Assembly (NCBI GenBank): GCA_026874595.1
Contig: CM049318.1
Coordinates: 20,189,456 to 20,253,455 of the forward strand
From: Sipunculus nudus
Taxonomy: Eukaryota > Annelida > Sipuncula > Golfingiida > Sipunculidae
DNA length: 64,000 nucleotides
Direction of reading: 5' to 3'
Shown here: positions 63,660 through 64,000 of the stretch, piece after piece
Layout: each line of letters starts with the position of its first letter
Position numbering within the stretch: the stretch's first letter is position 1
Notes under the pieces: model-generated
Seen by the model: the letters and a program-made list of their open reading frames with translations, nothing else
What the model was told of the DNA's origin: nothing
The model's database searches: none
Translations under genes and position numbers: made by a program

Positions 63660-64000
63660 CTTGTCAGTGTAATATAAATACTTTTGTAATACCATGGTCT
63701 CTCTGAAGGGCAATGGAATGACCTATTTATGCTCAATATGGTAAACGCAATCTCGGAATAAGGATCACCTAATGTGAACTATTTTCTCTCTTACATAATA
63801 TTTGGTTTTATCATAAAAGCAGTGTAATGGATATGGATCAGGTTACGGCACATAATAATCAGTTAGTTTGACTCTAGCGGTGACAACATTTATTTAGTAT
63901 AATGAATGAACCGGTTATGAGCAAGGCACCTAATATCTCTGTACACAGACCATTAGTATACAATAAACAGGTTCTTTCAGTTATTGCTTTGTGTAACGCA
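63660..64000. other. No feature seen
   Basis: AT-rich end of window without recognised structure. Confidence 0.4.

Overview
This is eukaryotic, animal DNA, most likely from a marine lophotrochozoan such as a bivalve mollusc. Evidence for that is the AT-rich sequence with long AT microsatellites, intron-split secreted C-type lectin genes in tandem, a mixed load of hAT, pogo, piggyBac-like, LINE, SINE and Ty3/gypsy elements, and a gypsy element with the Gmr1-type domain order. The species assignment is inference. There are no operons, rRNAs or CRISPR arrays.

The host content I can support is a cluster of three paralogous C-type lectin genes on the + strand. Copy A (19878-29099) is a pseudogene. 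Copy B (36136-40996) and copy C (49909-56310) look intact. All share one four-exon plan: a 64-nt signal-peptide exon, an exon coding a small Cys-containing module I do not recognise, and two exons that split a C-type lectin domain (CTLD). The predicted products are secreted proteins of about 240 residues. The CTLDs lack the usual second disulfide and the WND calcium motif, so canonical calcium-dependent sugar binding is doubtful. A and B come from a recent segmental duplication that includes several kb of upstream DNA; C is older.

Layout: 1-19800 is intergenic and dominated by repeats: a LINE fragment (444-1141), an 18-bp minisatellite (2062-2351), a complete hAT deletion derivative with 8-bp target duplication (4224-5664), two more hAT remnants (about 7020-7556 and 13713-14117), a MITE family with two copies (3005-3302 and 16135-16474), SINE-like pieces and AT-rich tracts. 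19800-29100 is lectin A, whose intron 2 holds a 5.2-kb piggyBac-like insertion (22002-27239). 29100-35400 holds a 30-bp minisatellite, a LINE reverse-transcriptase remnant and a pogo/Tigger element (33773-34939). 36100-41000 is lectin B. 41000-49500 holds a RecQ-like helicase fragment, an 846-bp TIR element, a polypyrimidine tract, tandem arrays and a 5'-truncated LINE with a 17-bp target duplication. 49900-56310 is lectin C, with an LTR-plus-gag fragment in intron 1. 57590-62818 is a degenerate gypsy element on the - strand in the order LTR-gag-protease-integrase-RT-RNase H.

Comparing A with B orders the insertions. A small MITE in intron 1 is shared and predates the duplication. The piggyBac-like insertion is only in A and the pogo insertion only in B, each with a recognisable empty site in the other copy.
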